DNA of 64,000 nucleotides from Saccharothrix sp. S26. GTDB lineage: Bacteria; Actinomycetota; Actinomycetes; Mycobacteriales; Pseudonocardiaceae. Made by a program: the position numbers and the translations under genes. Positions 61,484 through 64,000 of the stretch are shown here, one piece after another. Within the stretch, counting starts at the first letter, position 1. Each line of letters starts with the position of its first letter. The notes beneath the pieces were generated by a model. The model was not told the DNA's origin. It saw only the letters and a program-made list of their open reading frames with translations, and made no database searches. Where the stretch lies: the NCBI RefSeq assembly GCF_021390395.1, contig NZ_JAJUWT010000008.1, positions 62,001 to 126,000 on the forward strand. The letters run 5' to 3'.

Positions 61484-62283
61484 AGCCCCGCGACGCCCGG
61501 TGGGGCTACTACGTCACCGGCACGGCGTTGGCGATCCTGTTCCTGTTCCCGCTCGTGTGGGCCGCGTTCGCGTCGGTGCGCACGGACACCGGGTTCGGGT
61601 TGGAGAACTACGGGCGGCTGTTCGGCTCGGCCAACGGCGTGCGGCCCGAACACGTGCTCAACAGCGTGGTCGTCAGCGCGCTCACGGTCGGCGGCACGCT
61701 GCTGATCGCCACGCTGGGCGGCTACGCGTTCGGCCGGTTCCGGTTCCCCGGCCGGGACGTGCTGTTCCTGCTCACGCTCGCGATCCTGATGGTGCCGTAC
61801 GCGACGATCCTGATCGCGCTGTACGTGCTGCTGGGCTGGCTGGGGCTGGAGGACTCGCTGGTCGGGCTGAGCCTGGTGCTCATCACGTTCCAGCTGCCGT
61901 TCTCGGTGTTCATGATGCGCAACTCGTTCGAGGCCGTGCCGCTGGAGCTGGAGGAGTCGGCCCGGGTGGACGGCTGCACCAGCGCCGGGACGCTGGTGCG
62001 GATCATGCTGCCCGCCGTGCGGCCGGGCCTGGTCACCGTGGGCCTGTTCGCGTTCCTGACCTCGTGGAGCGAGTTCTTCGCGCCGCTGATCCTGCTCAAC
62101 TCGACCGACAAGTTCACCACCACCCTCGCCGTGGTCAACCTGCGCACCGCGAGCCACGGATCGATCGACTACGCCGCGCTGGAGGCGGGGGTGGTGTTCA
62201 TGGCAGTGCCCTGCCTCGTGCTCTTCGCCGCCATGCAACGCAGCTACGTCCGCGGGTTCACCTCAGGGGCCGTCAAGGGCTGA
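61480..62283 (+). CDS. sugar ABC transporter permease (MalG-type)
   Basis: A 267-residue permease with six membrane helices. The EAA loop is LEESARVDGCTSAGTLVRIM, and the final helices end in QRSYVRGFTSGAVKG, typical of MalG-like subunits. It starts at GTG 61480, overlapping the preceding permease stop by 4 bases, so the two subunits are made together. With the binding lipoprotein it forms the importer of the arabinoside locus. Confidence 0.93.
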   Translation: MKPRDARWGYYVTGTALAILFLFPLVWAAFASVRTDTGFGLENYGRLFGSANGVRPEHVLNSVVVSALTVGGTLLIATLGGYAFGRFRFPGRDVLFLLTLAILMVPYATILIALYVLLGWLGLEDSLVGLSLVLITFQLPFSVFMMRNSFEAVPLELEESARVDGCTSAGTLVRIMLPAVRPGLVTVGLFAFLTSWSEFFAPLILLNSTDKFTTTLAVVNLRTASHGSIDYAALEAGVVFMAVPCLVLFAAMQRSYVRGFTSGAVKG

Positions 62284-62332
62284 ACCCGCGGGTCCGACGC
62301 TGCTTCGTCCGGCAATCGGAAGGAAGATCGTC

Positions 62333-63211
62333 GTGTCACGACCATGGATGAGAACGCTGATCGGCGGGGTGGCCCTCGCGCTGGCGTTGAGCGGCGGGGG
62401 CGTCGCGCAGGCCCAGCAGGAGCAGGCCCGGCAGGAGCGGGCCCGTGACGTCACGGCCGCCGCCAACCCGGCGACCTGGAGCCCGCCGTCGAACCTGGTC
62501 ACCCCGCTCAACCAGGTGTGGTCGCACCAGGAGAGCACCTACGGCGACCTGTACGGGTTCCGCAACTACGGCTGGGACCAGGTCTTCGCCAACGGTGGCT
62601 ACCTGAACTTCTGCGTGCGGTGGGACTCGTCGGCCCCGGTGAGCGCCTCGCTGCGCGACCGCATCCACGCCAAGCTCGCCGAGCAGTACGCGAAGTGGAT
62701 GGACCTGATGGTGGGCCACAACAACTGGCCCTACGCGCAGGTGCCCATCAAGGTCGTCGGCTGGGCGGTGCGCGACCGCAACACGTTGCAGTGGACCGAC
62801 AACTCGGTCGACATCTACGTCAACAACATCCGCGAGAACGCGCCGCAGTGCGCCGAACCGTGCGGCCGGTTCTTCGTCCGCGACGGCCAGTACCGCAACT
62901 GCCCGGGCGGGGTGGCGCGGCACTACGACCAGTCGCTGTGGCTGACCGCCGGGATGGGCGGCGGCGCGGGCGGCGACTGGGGCCAGCGCATCGGCAGCGA
63001 GTACTTCGTGAACAACCTAAGCTCGCCCAACGTGCACATCCTGCTGCACGAGATCGGCCACACGTTCGGGCTGGACGACTTCTACGACTGGACGCCGTCC
63101 GGCGTGGGCGGCTTCCTGATGAAGGCGGGCAGCGCGAGCACCATCACCGAGTTCGACGCCTGGATGTTCCGCGACTGGTGGCGGCACCTGAAGAGCCGCT
63201 ACGGCCGCTGA
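62333..63211 (+). CDS. exported zinc metalloprotease-like protein
   Basis: A 292-residue secreted protein. A Sec signal peptide (about residues 1-27) precedes a mature part with the zincin motif HEIGHTFGLDDF (near 241), in which the two His and the following Asp are the zinc ligands (HExxHxxGxxD). Four Cys in a short stretch (QCAEPCGRFFV; YRNCPGG) may form disulfides. Several Trp-rich motifs (SLWLTAGMGGG) are present. Related bacterial and fungal proteins are often called neutral zinc metallopeptidases or cellulose-binding proteins; the substrate is unknown. GTG 62333 follows GGAAGGAAG. It is 49 bases after the permease genes. Confidence 0.82.
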   Translation: MSRPWMRTLIGGVALALALSGGGVAQAQQEQARQERARDVTAAANPATWSPPSNLVTPLNQVWSHQESTYGDLYGFRNYGWDQVFANGGYLNFCVRWDSSAPVSASLRDRIHAKLAEQYAKWMDLMVGHNNWPYAQVPIKVVGWAVRDRNTLQWTDNSVDIYVNNIRENAPQCAEPCGRFFVRDGQYRNCPGGVARHYDQSLWLTAGMGGGAGGDWGQRIGSEYFVNNLSSPNVHILLHEIGHTFGLDDFYDWTPSGVGGFLMKAGSASTITEFDAWMFRDWWRHLKSRYGR

Positions 63212-63217
63212 GCGACC

Positions 63218-63259
63218 GCCGGTCCCACCGCCGACCGCGCCGTCGGCGGTGGGACCGGC
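63218..63259 (+). terminator. perfect 18-bp hairpin before the second GH127-type gene
   Basis: Arms at 63218-63235 and 63242-63259 are fully complementary, with a 6-base loop. It begins 6 bases after the metalloprotease stop and ends 25 bases before the next start. It is a strong terminator or attenuator within the locus. Confidence 0.8.
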
Positions 63260-63284
63260 ACCCCTGCCACGGAAGGTGACGCGC

Positions 63285-64000
63285 ATGTCCCTGCCCACCC
63301 CCAACCGGCGCGCGGTGCTGCGCGCGGGCGCGATCGCCGCCACGGTCACCGCGCTGCCCGCGCTGCCCGCCGGCGTCGCCACCGCCGACCCGGCGGCCAC
63401 CGCCGCGAGACCCGACGCGGGCGTCTCGGCCCACGCGTTCCCGCTCGGCGCGGTGACGCTGCTGGCCGGGCCGTTCCAGACCAACACCTCGCGCACGCAC
63501 GCCTACCTGAAGTTCCTCGACCCGGACCGGCTGCTGCACACGTTCCGCCTCAACGTCGGCCTGCCGTCGTCGGCCGTCCCGTGCGGCGGGTGGGAGTCGC
63601 CGACGACCGAGCTGCGCGGCCACTCCACCGGCCACGTGCTCACCGCGCTCGCCCAGAGCTACGCGAGCACCGGCGACACCGCGTTCCGCGCGAAGGGCGA
63701 CTACCTGGTGACCCAGCTCGCCGCCTGCCAGGACCGGGCCGCGGCCGCCGGGTTCAACACCGGCTACCTGTCCGCGTTCCCGGAGAGCTTCATCGACCGG
63801 GTGGAGGCCCGCCGGCCGGTCTGGGCGCCCTACTACACGCTGCACAAGATCATGGCCGGGCTGCTGGACCAGCACCTGCTGGCGGGCAACGCCCAGGCGC
63901 TCACCGTGCTGACCCGCATGGCGGCGTGGGTCGGCTGGCGCAACGGCAGGCTGACCCTGGCCCAGCGCCAGAACATGCTCAAGACCGAGTTCGGCGGCAT
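63285..64000 (+). CDS. Tat-exported GH127-type (beta-L-arabinofuranosidase domain) protein, partial
   Basis: The frame is open from ATG 63285 (GGAAGG upstream) to the window end, giving 238 residues. The N-terminus has a twin-arginine signal (NRRAVLRAGAIAATVTALP) with an Ala-rich cleavage region, so it is exported folded. The mature part has PLGAVTLLAGPFQTN, LNVGLPSS, CGGWESPTTELRGHSTGHV, YYTLHKIMAGLLDQHLLAGN, the usual start of the DUF1680/GH127-GH146 barrel. It would act outside the cell, complementing the cytosolic GH127 at 57283. The catalytic Cys lies beyond the window. Confidence 0.88.
   Translation, partial: MSLPTPNRRAVLRAGAIAATVTALPALPAGVATADPAATAARPDAGVSAHAFPLGAVTLLAGPFQTNTSRTHAYLKFLDPDRLLHTFRLNVGLPSSAVPCGGWESPTTELRGHSTGHVLTALAQSYASTGDTAFRAKGDYLVTQLAACQDRAAAAGFNTGYLSAFPESFIDRVEARRPVWAPYYTLHKIMAGLLDQHLLAGNAQALTVLTRMAAWVGWRNGRLTLAQRQNMLKTEFGG

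Overview
The window is very GC-rich, uses many GTG starts, and packs genes into operons with 4-base stop/start overlaps. It carries an ESX-type (type VII) secretion locus, SARP regulators, STAS/anti-sigma proteins and Tat/Sec-exported plant-polysaccharide hydrolases. Together these point to a filamentous actinomycete chromosome, most likely Pseudonocardiales (Saccharothrix/Lentzea/Actinosynnema-like). The lineage is an inference from gene content. No tRNA, rRNA, CRISPR array, prophage or complete insertion sequence was recognised.

Layout. 0-6.2 kb: a MEDS/HATPase anti-sigma-type regulator, a GNAT acetyltransferase, an SRPBCC protein, an SDR, a Ppx/GppA-like protein, a STAS protein with a DGRFGG repeat tail, a DUF4383 membrane protein and a catalase-fold-like protein. 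6.3-12.7 kb: a secreted subtilisin with a P-domain, a large AfsR/SARP-NB-ARC-TPR regulator whose GTG start sits inside a perfect inverted repeat, a DUF2203 protein, and a secreted GH6 cellulase under a CelR/CebR-type operator (TGGGAGCGCTCCCA). 12.7-36.5 kb: the type VII secretion locus. It has mycP, two WXG100 genes, eccC, two small secretion-associated genes, eccD-eccB, a membrane pseudokinase, and a transglutaminase-like/DUF58/MoxR/FN3 module. These are followed by a two-component pair and a translationally coupled SARP-eccE-LuxR set, then a further OmpR-type regulator.

37.2-43.3 kb: a lipoprotein, then a four-gene chain in which every gene overlaps the next by 4 bases. It encodes a J-domain-like membrane protein, a GrpE-like protein, an enlarged Hsp70 and a TPR-TM-OmpA-like protein, and looks like a dedicated membrane-linked chaperone machine. 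43.3-48.4 kb: a decayed ArsR/CmtR-type repressor, a DivIVA-like coiled-coil protein, a near-perfect CIRCE element, and a GT4 glycosyltransferase/amylo-alpha-1,6-glucosidase pair, then a MerR regulator. 48.4-51.9 kb: small proteins, an alpha/beta hydrolase, and a histidine kinase without an adjacent response regulator. 51.9-56.0 kb: a copper-resistance operon (CsoR, CopZ, a His/Met-rich exported protein, CopA ATPase) with a textbook CsoR operator between -35 and -10. 56.0-64.0 kb: 22-bp tandem repeats, then an arabinoside-utilisation locus. This has a LacI regulator with an 18-bp palindromic operator, a GH127 beta-L-arabinofuranosidase, a sugar ABC transporter lacking its own ATPase, an exported zinc metalloprotease, and a second Tat-exported GH127-type enzyme cut by the window end.

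How the genes work together: the secretion locus forms a membrane export channel (EccB/C/D/E), a maturation protease (MycP) and Esx cargo. The pseudokinase and the MoxR-DUF58-transglutaminase-like module are interwoven with it. The exported GH6 and GH127 enzymes plus the ABC transporter degrade and import plant cell-wall sugars. The Hsp70 chain next to a CIRCE-controlled glycan operon suggests a stress-response region.
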